NCBI GenBank assembly: GCA_003151595.1
Contig: PLXW01000153.1
Span: 1 to 29,825, forward strand
DNA: 29,825 nucleotides
Origin: Myxococcales bacterium
GTDB lineage: Bacteria > Myxococcota > Polyangia > Polyangiales > Polyangiaceae
Direction: 5' to 3'
How positions within the stretch are numbered: position 1 is the stretch's first letter; each line of letters begins with the position of its first letter. The translations under genes were made by a program, and so were the position numbers. Positions 15,031 through 23,910 of this stretch are shown here, one piece after another. The notes under the pieces were generated by a model. That model was not told the origin of the DNA. It saw only the letters and a program-made list of their open reading frames with translations, and did not search any database.

Positions 15031-16845
15031 CTAAAACCACGCGTCGCGCATACGTACATAGGAGCCTTCGCCCGCGCGGCAAAGGGTCGTCAGCGCATCT
15101 ACCTTCGGAAGCTCGGTCGCGAGCCAATACTCGCAGGCGCATATCTTTCCTTCGTAGAAGTCGGCGTCGCTCGCGCTCGCGCCGCGGGCGAGAGCTTCTC
15201 GGGCAACGGTCGCCTGCCAGAGCCAGATCCAGCCGACGACTACGATCGCGAAGGCATTCAAGTAATCGGCGCTGTGCCGCAGCATCCCCTCGGCGTCGCC
15301 CGCCATTCCCAGGCCGCCCAGGTGCGCCGTCACCTCGGCGATCGTGGCAGCGGCCCTCCGAAGATTCGTCATCGAGGTGACATCGGCCCCCGCGAGCGTG
15401 GCGCGCGCGATCGTCTTTTCGATCTCTTCGATCAGGATCCGGATCGGCTCTCCCCCCTGCGCCACGACCTTCCGGCCGAGGAGGTCCAGCCCGTGAATCC
15501 CCGTGGTCCCTTCGTGGATGCTGTTGAGCTTCTGGTCGCGGAGCCACGCTTCCGGAAGCTGCTCGCTCGAGTATCCGTACCCACCGTGAATTTGCAGCGC
15601 GAGCGCGTTTGCTTCGAAGCCCCACTCCGCGGGGAACGTCTTCGCGATCGGCGTCAGCGTGTCCAGGAAGAGCGAGGCGCGCCGTCGAACGTCCGCGTCC
15701 GGCGCGTGCTCGGCGAGGTCGGATTGATTCGAGCAGAACGCCAGGAGCGCCATCGCCCCCTCGACGATGGCCTTCTGTCGCAGGAGCATCCGACGAACGT
15801 CGGCGTGCTCGACGATCGGCACCTGTGGGCTCGTAGCCTGGCGCGAAGCGAGCGGGCGCCCCTGAGGACGCGTGCGCGCGTACGCCAGCGCCTCGTGGTA
15901 CGCGACCGTCGCCGTGGCCGCGCCGTTCACGCCGACCATGATGCGGGCCTCGTTCATCATCTGGAACATGTAGGAGATCCCCTTGTGGGGCTCTCCGACG
16001 AGCCACCCGCGACACTCGCCTTGATCGCCGAACGAGAGCGCGAGGCTCGGTAGACCGCGCCACCCGATCTTGTGAATCACGCCGGCGATGCTCACGTCGT
16101 TGGAGACGAGCGTGCCCGCGCCTTCTTGCCGCCGCAGCTTCGGCACGGCGAAGAGCGACACGCCCTTGATCCCCGCGGGCGCCCCCTCGATGCGCGCCAG
16201 CGTCATGTGCACGATGTTCTCGGTGAGCTCGTGGTCGGCGCCCGAGATGAAGATCTTCGAGCCGCGAATGGCGTACGTCCCGTCGCCACGCTTCGATGCG
16301 CTGGTGGTCACGTCCGAGAGGCTGCTCCCGGCGTGCGGCTCGGTGAGCGCCATCGTGCCGGTCCACTGGCCGGCGTACATCTTGGCCATCATCTCGCGCT
16401 TGAGCGCGTCGTCTCCGAACGCTTCGATCAGGTGTGCCGCGCCGGTGGTGAGCCCCGCGTAGGCATAGGCGCTCAGGTTCCCGGCCATCAGGTACGCGTG
16501 CGCCAGCGTGCCGACGGTCATCGGCAGCGCTTGCCCTCCGACCTCCGCGGGGCGCGTCGCCGAGATCACGCCGAGCCCCACGAGCTGCTCCCAGATCCCC
16601 TTCATGCGCGGATGCGTGACGATCCTCCCCGCCTCGAGCCGCGCGGGGCTCTCGTCCATCGGCTTGTAGGCCGGGAAGAGAACCTCGCGCGCGAGGCGCC
16701 GCACGCTGCGGAGGTAGAGATCGAACGTCTCGCGCGAGTGCTCGGCGAAGGCGGGCAGAGCGCAGAGAGAGGGAGCGTCGAGCAGCTCGTAGAGCAGGAA
16801 GTCGACGTCGCGATCACGCAGCAGCGGGTTCTGGGTCTTCTCCAT
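15031..16845 (-). CDS. Long-form acyl-CoA dehydrogenase, DmdC-like
   Basis: This FAD enzyme introduces a 2,3-double bond into an acyl-CoA. From ATG 16845 it has 604 residues, the length of the long subfamily that includes DmdC (methylmercaptopropionyl-CoA dehydrogenase) rather than the usual 380. Visible features are the N-terminal helical extension, the FAD/substrate motif MALTEPHAGSSLSDV, the beta-domain motif GSKIFISGADHEL, GYGYSSEQLPEAWLRDQK, and the catalytic-Glu region SIHEGTTGIHGLDLLGRK. A C-terminal helical domain of about 130 residues follows, with LGGLGMAGDAEGMLRHSADYL. Substrate cannot be told from sequence; DmdC-like enzymes range widely. The gene follows the sedolisin-like gene by 63 bases on the same strand, with no obvious functional link. 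An ATG at 16869 is in frame but adds only a basic octapeptide. Confidence 0.92.
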   Translation of the reverse strand: MEKTQNPLLRDRDVDFLLYELLDAPSLCALPAFAEHSRETFDLYLRSVRRLAREVLFPAYKPMDESPARLEAGRIVTHPRMKGIWEQLVGLGVISATRPAEVGGQALPMTVGTLAHAYLMAGNLSAYAYAGLTTGAAHLIEAFGDDALKREMMAKMYAGQWTGTMALTEPHAGSSLSDVTTSASKRGDGTYAIRGSKIFISGADHELTENIVHMTLARIEGAPAGIKGVSLFAVPKLRRQEGAGTLVSNDVSIAGVIHKIGWRGLPSLALSFGDQGECRGWLVGEPHKGISYMFQMMNEARIMVGVNGAATATVAYHEALAYARTRPQGRPLASRQATSPQVPIVEHADVRRMLLRQKAIVEGAMALLAFCSNQSDLAEHAPDADVRRRASLFLDTLTPIAKTFPAEWGFEANALALQIHGGYGYSSEQLPEAWLRDQKLNSIHEGTTGIHGLDLLGRKVVAQGGEPIRILIEEIEKTIARATLAGADVTSMTNLRRAAATIAEVTAHLGGLGMAGDAEGMLRHSADYLNAFAIVVVGWIWLWQATVAREALARGASASDADFYEGKICACEYWLATELPKVDALTTLCRAGEGSYVRMRDAWF

Positions 16846-16908
16846 CGGTGCGCGCAGTGGAGCGCGCATCGGGTCGCGTGGGAAGCGCCCGGCGTCGTTG
16901 GACGCGCC

Positions 16909-18642
16909 CTACTGGCAGGCGGGGAGCTTGCCGCCGCACTTCGGCGGAGGCGTCTTGATGATCTTCGTGACGCACTCCTGGTTGTTTCCGTCCCAGACGG
17001 TCCCTGTCGGGCAGCACACGTTGGACGAGCAGACGTCGCCGCCCGGGCACGAGCCGCACGACACCATGTTGCCGCACCCGTCGGAAATGGATCCGCACTG
17101 AAAGCCGTAGTAGCCGCACGCTGCGCTCGAGGGGACACACGCCTCCACTTTGATCTCGTACTGCAGGTAATGCGTCGCGCCGCCCGCGGTTGCAGCGATG
17201 GTCATGGTGCTCTGCTGACCCAACGTCGCGTTGGTCGCGGCGACGAGCTGGAACGTGTCGCCAGGGTCCGCCGGGCTGCCGTCGGGGGCGATGTTCGTGA
17301 CCGAGACCCCCTGCGGAAGTCCCGTGAACGACAGGGACAGCGGGTGCCCGCCCGCCCACGTGGTGTCCGTTCCGACGCCGTAGAAAGGGAGGTTCGTCTG
17401 GTGGGGCGACACGACGATCGTTCCCGTCCCCTGATCTCCGAGGAACGGATCCGACTCGTTGATCGATGACTCCCCGTTGTCGAGCATGTTGCGATTCACG
17501 AGGGCCATGTCCATGCCGTCGGGCGTACCCATGCCGGTGGGAGCGTCGTACCCGATCGCGGCATTGCACATCGTGCCGGCGCAGGCTCCATCCTGTCCCG
17601 CGACCACGTCGTTGAAGTACAGGGGATGGATATAGGGATAGGACGGTCCGGCGCCGCCGTTCCCCGTCTGCGCGAAGATGGCGGCGACGAGCGACATCGA
17701 CACGTTCGGAGCGAGCGTCCCGTCGGAGACGATCCATCCCGCCGAGCCGGTCTCCGGGTTGAACGTATTGAACGTCCAGACGGGACCGCCGACGGCCGAC
17801 ACGTCATTGGCGGTCCGTCCGCCGCACGCCGCATCGTGCTGCCACGAAGGCTTCGCGAACCCCGTGCACATGGCGCCGACGGTGCTCGAGGCCGATTCGG
17901 CGACGAGTCCGTAGGGCCCAGCGATCGTCAGATTCGTGGAGCCGACGGAGACGACGCTCGGCGACATCGCGGGGTACGTCCCAAAGCCGGTCCAGTCGAG
18001 AGAGGCGAAGATCGTCGTGCCGGGGATCGCCAGCGCAGCGTCCGTCGGTACCGCACCGTAGGCGGGACCCGCCCAGTTCGCCGTGACGATCATGGCGCTC
18101 GCGCCGCGCCCCTTTGCCATCGTGATCGCAGGGACGAGGGCCGTCGCGGCGTCGGTGGGGTTCAACTCGACGACGAGCAGCTTGCAGTTGGGACAGCCGG
18201 CCGATGCCATGTCCAAGGCGAGCGCCATCCGATCCGCGTGGATCAGGGGTGCGGGAAGGCCGGTCACGGCGCCCGCCTTGGTCACCTTCGTGAGGCAACC
18301 GTTGAGCGCAGTGCACGCCGGGAGCCCGTAGGCAGACCGATAGATCTCGAGGTCCTCTTCGGCGTTCGGATCGTCGCCATCCTGCGTGATGATCGCGATC
18401 GTCGTGTTGGGCTGAAGGTAGGTCGGGATGTTGTAGGCGTTCTCGAGATCGGCCGCGCCAAACGCAGCGACGTTGCTCGGCGGGTAGAGCGAATAGCTGA
18501 CGGCTGCCGACGTTCGCGCCTCTTGCTCCCCCTCCGGAGCCGCCGAGCACGCGACGGCCGTCGCGCCCAGACCAGCGAGTGCCACGAGGAGAGCGGACGA
18601 GCGCGTGATCGCGCGTCCCGTGAGAGCACGAGAGCGATTCAT
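16909..18642 (-). CDS. Sedolisin (S53)-like lipoprotein, probably catalytically degenerate
   Basis: The product has 577 residues. A signal region ends at a likely lipobox (ATAVAC, Cys32). The fold matches S53 peptidases: SLYPPSNVAAFGAADLENAY at 51-70, DMASAGCPNCKLLVVEL at 144-160, FASLDWTGFGTYPAMSPSVV at 212-231 and VSVGST. The calcium-site ending is FNDVVAGQDG at 343 and GYDAPTGMGTPDG at 364. The Asp partner (Asp144) and the oxyanion Asp (Asp216) are present. The catalytic Glu four residues before Asp144 is Ala140, and the GTS serine motif reads NVS (Ser315). It may therefore be a pseudo-peptidase or binding protein. A tail of about 90 residues is Cys-rich (CGSISDGCGNM, CGSCPGGDVC, CCPTG). 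The start at 18642 is set by AAAGGA 8 bases upstream; open frame further up has no support. Confidence 0.8.
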   Translation of the reverse strand: MNRSRALTGRAITRSSALLVALAGLGATAVACSAAPEGEQEARTSAAVSYSLYPPSNVAAFGAADLENAYNIPTYLQPNTTIAIITQDGDDPNAEEDLEIYRSAYGLPACTALNGCLTKVTKAGAVTGLPAPLIHADRMALALDMASAGCPNCKLLVVELNPTDAATALVPAITMAKGRGASAMIVTANWAGPAYGAVPTDAALAIPGTTIFASLDWTGFGTYPAMSPSVVSVGSTNLTIAGPYGLVAESASSTVGAMCTGFAKPSWQHDAACGGRTANDVSAVGGPVWTFNTFNPETGSAGWIVSDGTLAPNVSMSLVAAIFAQTGNGGAGPSYPYIHPLYFNDVVAGQDGACAGTMCNAAIGYDAPTGMGTPDGMDMALVNRNMLDNGESSINESDPFLGDQGTGTIVVSPHQTNLPFYGVGTDTTWAGGHPLSLSFTGLPQGVSVTNIAPDGSPADPGDTFQLVAATNATLGQQSTMTIAATAGGATHYLQYEIKVEACVPSSAACGYYGFQCGSISDGCGNMVSCGSCPGGDVCSSNVCCPTGTVWDGNNQECVTKIIKTPPPKCGGKLPACQ

Positions 18643-18654
18643 GGACGAGTTCCT

Positions 18655-18669
18655 TTCGAATGATTCGAA
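18655..18669. repeat. Inverted repeat TTCGAA-TGA-TTCGAA before the S53 gene
   Basis: The sequence TTCGAATGATTCGAA is a perfect 6-base inverted repeat (also a direct repeat, since TTCGAA is self-complementary). It begins 13 bases upstream of the S53-like ATG. One edge shares two bases with the Shine-Dalgarno AAAGGA. It could be an operator or an RNA hairpin that masks the ribosome site. AT content is high for this genome. Confidence 0.45.
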
Positions 18670-18850
18670 TGAGACGTCGCGCGCAGCCGCCGCCGAGGCG
18701 ACCGCGTCATCGTCGTCGTCGGCCACACTAGGCGGCGGTGTTCGAGCGCGCATGTCACCCGCATGGACTGCACGAGCTGAATCGGCCGTCTTCGCGGTCG
18801 ACCGTGGCTCCTCCATTTGGATGACGCTTCGATCTCGCTGGTCGGTCCTG

Positions 18851-18856
18851 TAGGTT
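18851..18856 (+). promoter_or_regulatory. Putative -10 box of a leaderless promoter (permease)
   Basis: TAGGTT is followed by 6 bases (GCCCGC) and the GTG at 18863. There is no Shine-Dalgarno. Spacing is one base shorter than in the other candidates. Confidence 0.33.
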
Positions 18857-18862
18857 GCCCGC

Positions 18863-20164
18863 GTGGGGGAGAACCAACGCGACACGGGTCTCGTGCGGAC
18901 CGTGGGCACGTGGGGGCTCGCCGCGAGCATCGTCAACACCGTCATAGGCGCCGGCATCTTCGCGGTGCCCGCGGCGCTCGCGGCGTGCGTGGGTCCGTAT
19001 GCGCCTCTCGCATTTCTCCTGTGCGCGATCGCGATGGGCGCGGTCGCCATCTGCTTCGCTGAAGGTGGGAGCCGAGTGCCGACCAGCGGCGGCGCCTATG
19101 GATATGTCGAAGCCGCGTTCGGGCCGCTCGTTGGGTATGTCACCGGCATGCTCCTCTGGTCGAGCGATGCGCTGGCCTGCGGCGGCATCGCCGCGGCGTT
19201 AGCCGATGTTTGCACGAGCGTCCTGGCCCCATCGGTCCGATCGCCGGCGCGCGTGGTGATCGTCGTCGCGGTCGTCGGCGGAATCGCGCTCGTCAATCTG
19301 GGCGGGGCCGCGCGCGGCGCGCGGTTCGTCGGCGCGGCCACGCTCCTGAAGCTCGCCCCGCTCGCGGTCTTCGTGGTCGCGGGCGCGAGCGCGATCCATC
19401 GCGTGAACTTCGCGCAGACGGTGGCGCCCGCGACCGACGGGCTCGGTCGCGCGGCGATCCTCGCGCTCTTCGCGTTCACCGGCATGGAGGGGCCTCTCGG
19501 CGCGAGCGGCGAAGTCGCCGAGCCCTCGCGCACCATTCCACGCGCGCTCGCGATCGCGACCGCGTCGGTGACGGTGCTCTACGTCGCGATCCAGATCATC
19601 GCCCAAGGGATCCTGGGTCCGTCGCTCGCCCACTCCACGAGCCCGCTCGCCGACGCGATGGCCCAGATCAGCCCCTCCTTGCGCCTCCTGATGCTGGCCG
19701 GCGCCGCGCTCTCGATGTTCGGCTGGATCGGCAGCGACATGCTCGGCACTCCGCGCATGGTCTTCGCTCTCGCGCGCGACGGCTTGCTTCCGCGCGTGCT
19801 CGGTCGCGTCCACGGGCGGACGCACGTGCCGCACGTGGCGATCCTGTTCTACGCGGCGCTCACCATCGGTCTCGCGTTGAGCGGCACGTTCGCCGAGCTC
19901 GCCGTGCTCTCGACGCTCGCGGTCGCCGTGGTCTACATCGCCGGCTGCGCCGCGGCGTGGACGCTCGCGCGCCGCGGTGTCGCGCGCGCGGGCGAACCGC
20001 TCCGCTTCCGCGGCCTCCGCGCTGCAATGGTCACCGGCATCGCCAGCATGCTGGTCTTGATCGCGCTCGCGTCGCGCGCGGAAATTTTAGGCCTGATCGC
20101 GGCCGTCGGCGCGAGCGTCGCCCTCTACGTGCTGCAGACCCAAGGCTTTCGCCTCCGGCGATGA
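18863..20164 (+). CDS. APC-family amino acid permease
   Basis: This is an inner-membrane secondary transporter of 433 residues with about twelve hydrophobic segments. Family signatures are in the first helix, SIVNTVIGAGIFAVPAALA, whose unwound GAGIF-type segment binds the substrate amino group, and in CFAEGGSRVPTSGGAYGYVE of helices 2-3. Others are LFAFTGMEGPLGASGEVAEP in helix 6 (EVAEPSRTIPRAL is the classic APC motif) and TPRMVFALARDGLLPRVLGR. The transported amino acid or amine cannot be told. The N-terminus is short and basic, consistent with a cytoplasmic N-terminus. The start is a GTG with TAGGTT 6 bases upstream and no Shine-Dalgarno. The gene diverges from the S53-like gene across 220 bases and converges on the Cys-rich lipoprotein gene 15 bases away. 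Confidence 0.9.
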   Translation: MGENQRDTGLVRTVGTWGLAASIVNTVIGAGIFAVPAALAACVGPYAPLAFLLCAIAMGAVAICFAEGGSRVPTSGGAYGYVEAAFGPLVGYVTGMLLWSSDALACGGIAAALADVCTSVLAPSVRSPARVVIVVAVVGGIALVNLGGAARGARFVGAATLLKLAPLAVFVVAGASAIHRVNFAQTVAPATDGLGRAAILALFAFTGMEGPLGASGEVAEPSRTIPRALAIATASVTVLYVAIQIIAQGILGPSLAHSTSPLADAMAQISPSLRLLMLAGAALSMFGWIGSDMLGTPRMVFALARDGLLPRVLGRVHGRTHVPHVAILFYAALTIGLALSGTFAELAVLSTLAVAVVYIAGCAAAWTLARRGVARAGEPLRFRGLRAAMVTGIASMLVLIALASRAEILGLIAAVGASVALYVLQTQGFRLRR

Positions 20165-20179
20165 CGGCCGGCGCTTCGC

Positions 20180-21268
20180 CTACGAGCCGCTCGCCAGCAT
20201 CGTGAACGTGTCGTCGGCGCTGGGGCCGTCGGTGGTGGCGTCGGTCCACTCGTAGACGTACCAGGCGTTGGGATACCCGGCGTCAATGCCGCCGTCGGCG
20301 ACGATCCCCGGCACCATGTGGTTCTGGAAATACCAACCGGCGGCCGTGGTGCCGGGAGAGAGCATTCCATACGCGGTGAGCACCAGCGTTCCGCTCACCG
20401 GCTCGGTGGTCACCATGACCGTGAAGTAGTCGTGCGTTGCCGTGAGGCTCATGAATGGGCTCGATATGATCGTGCCGCCGTCGCGCATCTCGAACGCGAG
20501 CGTGGCGCCGGCGTCGGACGACGTGACGTGCACGGGCGTGATCCCCTGCGAGTCGAGGTAGCCGATGCCGTGTTGTTCGTACGGTCCACCCGCGGCGGCG
20601 AACGTGTTTCCGACGCCGGTGATCGGACGATCGGTCACGGCCTCGAGGACGCCGCCGTCGTCTTGCGGAACGATGTGCACGGTGATCGACGGTGTGCACT
20701 GACCGAAGCCGGCCGCGATTCGCGCGCCCGCGTCATCGTCGACAGGGACGCCGTCGATGACGACCGTGGCCTTCGCGTTGTCGCAGAAGTTGTCGAGCAC
20801 CAGATCGAGGCACGTGACGCTGTTGCAGAACTGAGCGCCGCTGCAGGCGTTGCCGCACGCGCCGCAGTTCTGCGGATCCTTCGCGGTGTCGTGGCAGAAG
20901 CCCGAGCAGCACGAGCCGAGCGCGCACGGGCTGGCGTCGTCGCACGGGATGAACGGCGGCGCGGTGTCGGTGCCCGCGTCCATGGCGTCGGGTCCGGCGT
21001 CGCTCGTGTCGCTGCCGTCGCTCGCGTCACCTGCGTCGCCGGACGCTTCGACGGGCACGGAGGTGTCGGTGCCGGTGTCGTTGACGGTGGAGTCGGTGCC
21101 GTTGTTCGCATCGACGCAGTCGGCGCCGCAGCCGTCCGGCTCGGGCGTCGTCGCGTCGGGTCCAGGCGCGATGGGCGTGATCGCGTCGTCGCCGCCGCAG
21201 TTGACGATGGCACCGAACGCCGAGACCGAGGCGAAGAACGAAAGCAGGCCAATGCGCGCGCGGAGCAT
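20180..21268 (-). CDS. Cys-rich lipoprotein of unknown function
   Basis: I do not recognise the C-terminal domain. From ATG 21268 the product has 362 residues. The signal region (LLSFFASVSAFGAIVNC) ends at a probable lipidated Cys22, though Asn before the Cys is unusual. A long Asp/Ala/Thr/Ser tether runs to about residue 105. A disulfide-type module follows with PCALGSCCSGFC, DPQNCGACGNAC and GAQFCNSVTC; the NCGxCGxxC pattern is frequent in myxobacterial surface proteins. The C-terminal 200 residues look beta-rich (ATVVIDGVPVDDD, TVHIVPQDDG, DYFTVMVTTEPVSGTLVL) and resemble exported carbohydrate- or adhesion-type domains only loosely. A GTG at 21301 is in frame but would put 11 extra residues before the signal peptide. 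It stands alone. Confidence 0.7.
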   Translation of the reverse strand: MLRARIGLLSFFASVSAFGAIVNCGGDDAITPIAPGPDATTPEPDGCGADCVDANNGTDSTVNDTGTDTSVPVEASGDAGDASDGSDTSDAGPDAMDAGTDTAPPFIPCDDASPCALGSCCSGFCHDTAKDPQNCGACGNACSGAQFCNSVTCLDLVLDNFCDNAKATVVIDGVPVDDDAGARIAAGFGQCTPSITVHIVPQDDGGVLEAVTDRPITGVGNTFAAAGGPYEQHGIGYLDSQGITPVHVTSSDAGATLAFEMRDGGTIISSPFMSLTATHDYFTVMVTTEPVSGTLVLTAYGMLSPGTTAAGWYFQNHMVPGIVADGGIDAGYPNAWYVYEWTDATTDGPSADDTFTMLASGS

Positions 21269-21354
21269 GGCGAAGGTGTCGCTGAATTCAGGCGCGAGCA
21301 CAAGGTCATGCGTGGCGATCGGCGCGCGCGATCAAGCACCTGTGGAAGAACGAC

Positions 21355-21666
21355 TCAGTTGCTCTCCGCGATCCGGAAGTAGACCACGCGCTTCGCTCCG
21401 CACGGCGGGCACGCGACGCGGATCACGCGCAACCTCCGCCCTTCGATCTCGCGCGCTTCGTGCTCCTCGATTCGCGTACCGAGATCCCCGCAGCGGAGAC
21501 ACGCGAGCGCGCGCGCATGCGGCTCGATCACCGACGCCGTGGTGACGTCGATCGGCCGATCCGGCGCGCCCCCCGCCTCGAGCTTCGACAGCTTCTCCCG
21601 CTGGAGCACGAGCTTCTCGGCCGCACGCGCGGCCTCTCTCCTGTCTGTCCGCGCGCGCTTGGCCAT
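21355..21666 (-). CDS. Small zinc-ribbon-like protein in polysaccharide cluster
   Basis: This basic protein has 103 residues. The N-terminal 35 residues are helical and charged (DRREAARAAEKLVLQREKL). The C-terminal half has two CxxC pairs, CLRC at 56-59 and CPPC at 86-89, separated by a beta-type stretch with LRVIRVA. This is a plausible four-Cys zinc ribbon. It follows the glycosyltransferase gene by 15 bases on the same strand and is probably the last gene of that operon. Its function is unknown; nucleic-acid binding or a small partner protein are both possible. No clear Shine-Dalgarno precedes the ATG, so translation may be coupled to the gene before it. Confidence 0.66.
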   Translation of the reverse strand: MAKRARTDRREAARAAEKLVLQREKLSKLEAGGAPDRPIDVTTASVIEPHARALACLRCGDLGTRIEEHEAREIEGRRLRVIRVACPPCGAKRVVYFRIAESN

Positions 21667-21681
21667 CAGAACCGAGTCCGA

Positions 21682-22851
21682 CTACGCCGCGCGCCGCTTC
21701 TTCTCTTTCACGCGCGCGATCTGCTCCCCCAGCTGCTCCACTTTCTTCTCCCACGTCTCGCTCATCATCGCGTCGCTGCGCTTCTTCCGCGCCTCGGGCG
21801 ATCCTTCGCGGAGCTCTTTCACGATGCCGGCCATGAACTCGTCGTGCGTCTTGGCCACGCTGCATCGGTCTTTGTAGAACGCCACCTCGGGGAGCTCGGT
21901 GGACACGACCGGCAACCCCGCCGACAGATACTCGCGCAGCTTGATCGGGTTCACGTTGCGCGTGAGCTCGTTGAGCACGAACGGGATCAACGCCACGTCG
22001 AACCCTTTGCAATACGTCGGCAGGTCCGCGTAGGGCTTGCGGCCGAGCAGGTGCACGTTCGGATACTTCGCGAGGCGTGACATATCGACCAGCGACTTGC
22101 CGACGATGACGACGCTCCCGTCCTTGTACTTCTCGGCGATCTTGCCGAGCAGCTCGAGGTCGACCCAGTCCTGCACCAGGCCGATGAACCCGAACACCGG
22201 CTTCGGTAGTCGCGCGATCTCGTCGGCGATCTTGGTCTGCGGAGCGAGCGCCTTGGCGAAGTGATCGTGATCGACGCCGTGCGACGCGAGGTGCGTCTCC
22301 GGGTTGTACGCGCGCTTCCGTTCGACGAGCGTGCGGGCCGTGCAGAAGACGATGTCCGCCTTCTCGCAGAGCTCCTTCTCCATGGCGACGATCTTCTTCC
22401 CGTCGACGTAGCTGAAGTGCGACCACTCGTCGGTGCAGTAGTAGACGACGAGCGACTCGCCGAGCTTGCCGACGTAGTCGACCGCCGTGGGGATGAACGT
22501 CCACAGCTGAAACTCGTCCATGCCCCGCCCTCGGCGAAGCATCGAGAGCGTCGCGCGCAGGATGCCGCGGTTCAGCGTGGTGGCGGCCTTCGAGTGCGGA
22601 AACGGAAGGACGATCGGCGTGTACACGTCGAGCCCGTTCTCGATGTGACGCGGCCCCTCGGAGAAGCTCTTCAGCTTGCGTCCGATCTTCTGGAGATCGC
22701 GACCGCTCGTGAACGTCGGCGTGCGTGTGGCGATCGAGTTGAGCCACAGGACGCGGTTGTCCTTCGCGAGCAACCGCATGACGTGGTTGTTGCTCGTGGG
22801 GTCTTCGCTCCAGTCCTTGGCGAAGCAGATGATGTTCTCGCCGGTCATCAT
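21682..22851 (-). CDS. Family-4-type glycosyltransferase
   Basis: This cytoplasmic GT-B glycosyltransferase has 389 residues and no membrane segments. It starts ENIICFAKDWSEDPTSNNHV and shows VLWLNSIATR, typical of the TuaH/exopolysaccharide type. The mid-protein has VVYYCTDEWSHFS and GVDHDHF. The C-terminal nucleotide-sugar domain has PVFGFIGLVQDWVDLELL, NVHLLGRKPYADLP and the E-x7-E-like motif NPIKLREYLSAGLPVVST. It transfers a sugar from a nucleotide donor to a growing surface glycan; the sugar is not known. It starts 10 bases after the deacetylase gene stop and belongs to the epimerase-deacetylase-transferase operon. Two ATG codons in tandem (22851, 22848) are possible starts. Confidence 0.88.
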   Translation of the reverse strand: MMTGENIICFAKDWSEDPTSNNHVMRLLAKDNRVLWLNSIATRTPTFTSGRDLQKIGRKLKSFSEGPRHIENGLDVYTPIVLPFPHSKAATTLNRGILRATLSMLRRGRGMDEFQLWTFIPTAVDYVGKLGESLVVYYCTDEWSHFSYVDGKKIVAMEKELCEKADIVFCTARTLVERKRAYNPETHLASHGVDHDHFAKALAPQTKIADEIARLPKPVFGFIGLVQDWVDLELLGKIAEKYKDGSVVIVGKSLVDMSRLAKYPNVHLLGRKPYADLPTYCKGFDVALIPFVLNELTRNVNPIKLREYLSAGLPVVSTELPEVAFYKDRCSVAKTHDEFMAGIVKELREGSPEARKKRSDAMMSETWEKKVEQLGEQIARVKEKKRRAA

Positions 22852-22861
22852 CTCTACGAGC

Positions 22862-23899
22862 TTACGGCAGCGCGAACGGGACGCGGGCTTCGATTCGTTT
22901 GAACGCCTGTTCCACCAGGCGCTTCGCGCGATGCGAGGCGTGCGCCGCCGGCCATTCGCGCGGCGTCGTGGGGCTCGCGCGCTCGTCGCCGCGGGCGAGG
23001 CGCCTGGCGAGCGCGCCGCAGGTATCGACCTCGAAGTCGCGCTCGTGGTCGGCGAGGAAGCGGCACAGCGATTTCAATCGGTGCACGTTCACGGTGTTGG
23101 GTCGCCCGCGCCGTTCGGCGATCGAGTCGATGTGACAGAACTCGAAGGAGTGCGTCACGATGCACACTTCGCGAACGCCCTCGGCGCGCGCGTCGATCAT
23201 CGCCGCGTGCAGCTCGTCGCTCGACACGGCGGTGATCTGGAGGTGACGAGGCGCGCCGCTCGCTTCACGGAAGTTCGTGATGGGGAGCTCCCAGACTCCG
23301 CTCGCCGCTTCGAAGAGGCCGGCGCGCGCACTGTCCGATCGCATCGCGCAGCGCTTGTCGAAGTAACACGGGTTGTAGTTGCTGGAGAGGGCGAGCCCCG
23401 CGCGGCGCATCGCCTCCCACGTCTCGTTGCTCGCGCCGAAGTTCCCCGCGCGAAGCGAGACCACGTCGTCCTTGGGGACTCCGGCGCGGACGAGGAGATC
23501 GATCCCTTCGCGAACGAGCGCGGTCTGCGCGTCGACGTCGTACGCCGCGAGATCGTCGGGCGCGGGCTCGTCGCCTTTGCTCCGGAAGCCCGCGTTGCGC
23601 TGGATGGGGTGCGTGTGGAGCTGCACGTCGTGCCCGCCGTCGCGCAGGCGCGCTGCGATCGCGCGGAGGCCGGCCATCCCGAAGAAGTACGAGCCGAACA
23701 CCTCGGTGAAGAACGTCCCCTTGAACCCGAACGCATCGAGCTCGCGCGTGATCAACCCGAGCCCCAGCTCGTCTTGCCGGTTGCGAAACCGGCACCACAC
23801 GCGGAGGTCATACCCTTGCGGCGGCAGCGCGCGACCGCGCACCACGCGCTCCTCGGCCCCTTCGACATCGACCGTGAAGTAGACGCGCGTGCGGTCCAT
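22862..23899 (-). CDS. Polysaccharide deacetylase-like (NodB fold) protein
   Basis: The product has 345 residues and no signal peptide, so it is likely cytoplasmic. The N-terminus YFTVDVEGAEER carries the metal-binding Asp11 of the NodB fold in the TVDVE form seen in polysaccharide-cluster deacetylases. GFKGTFFTEVFGSYFFG corresponds to the fold's ATFF strand. GGHDVQLHTHPIQ provides the two metal His residues. VVSLRAGNFGASNETWEAM is the FRAGNF-type segment. A late His occurs in EVCIVTHSFEF. The expected reaction is metal-dependent removal of an N-acetyl group from a glycan or lipid-linked sugar. It starts 11 bases after the epimerase stop and ends 10 bases before the glycosyltransferase. The frame extends upstream into the epimerase gene, but ATG 23899 fits the family N-terminus. 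Confidence 0.88.
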   Translation of the reverse strand: MDRTRVYFTVDVEGAEERVVRGRALPPQGYDLRVWCRFRNRQDELGLGLITRELDAFGFKGTFFTEVFGSYFFGMAGLRAIAARLRDGGHDVQLHTHPIQRNAGFRSKGDEPAPDDLAAYDVDAQTALVREGIDLLVRAGVPKDDVVSLRAGNFGASNETWEAMRRAGLALSSNYNPCYFDKRCAMRSDSARAGLFEAASGVWELPITNFREASGAPRHLQITAVSSDELHAAMIDARAEGVREVCIVTHSFEFCHIDSIAERRGRPNTVNVHRLKSLCRFLADHERDFEVDTCGALARRLARGDERASPTTPREWPAAHASHRAKRLVEQAFKRIEARVPFALP

Positions 23900-23910
23900 G
23901 GTCACAGGGC

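Noticed and set aside
18643..19050. 136-residue N-terminal extension of the S53-like protein
   Set aside because: It overlaps the divergent permease gene, and a good Shine-Dalgarno and signal peptide mark the start at 18642.
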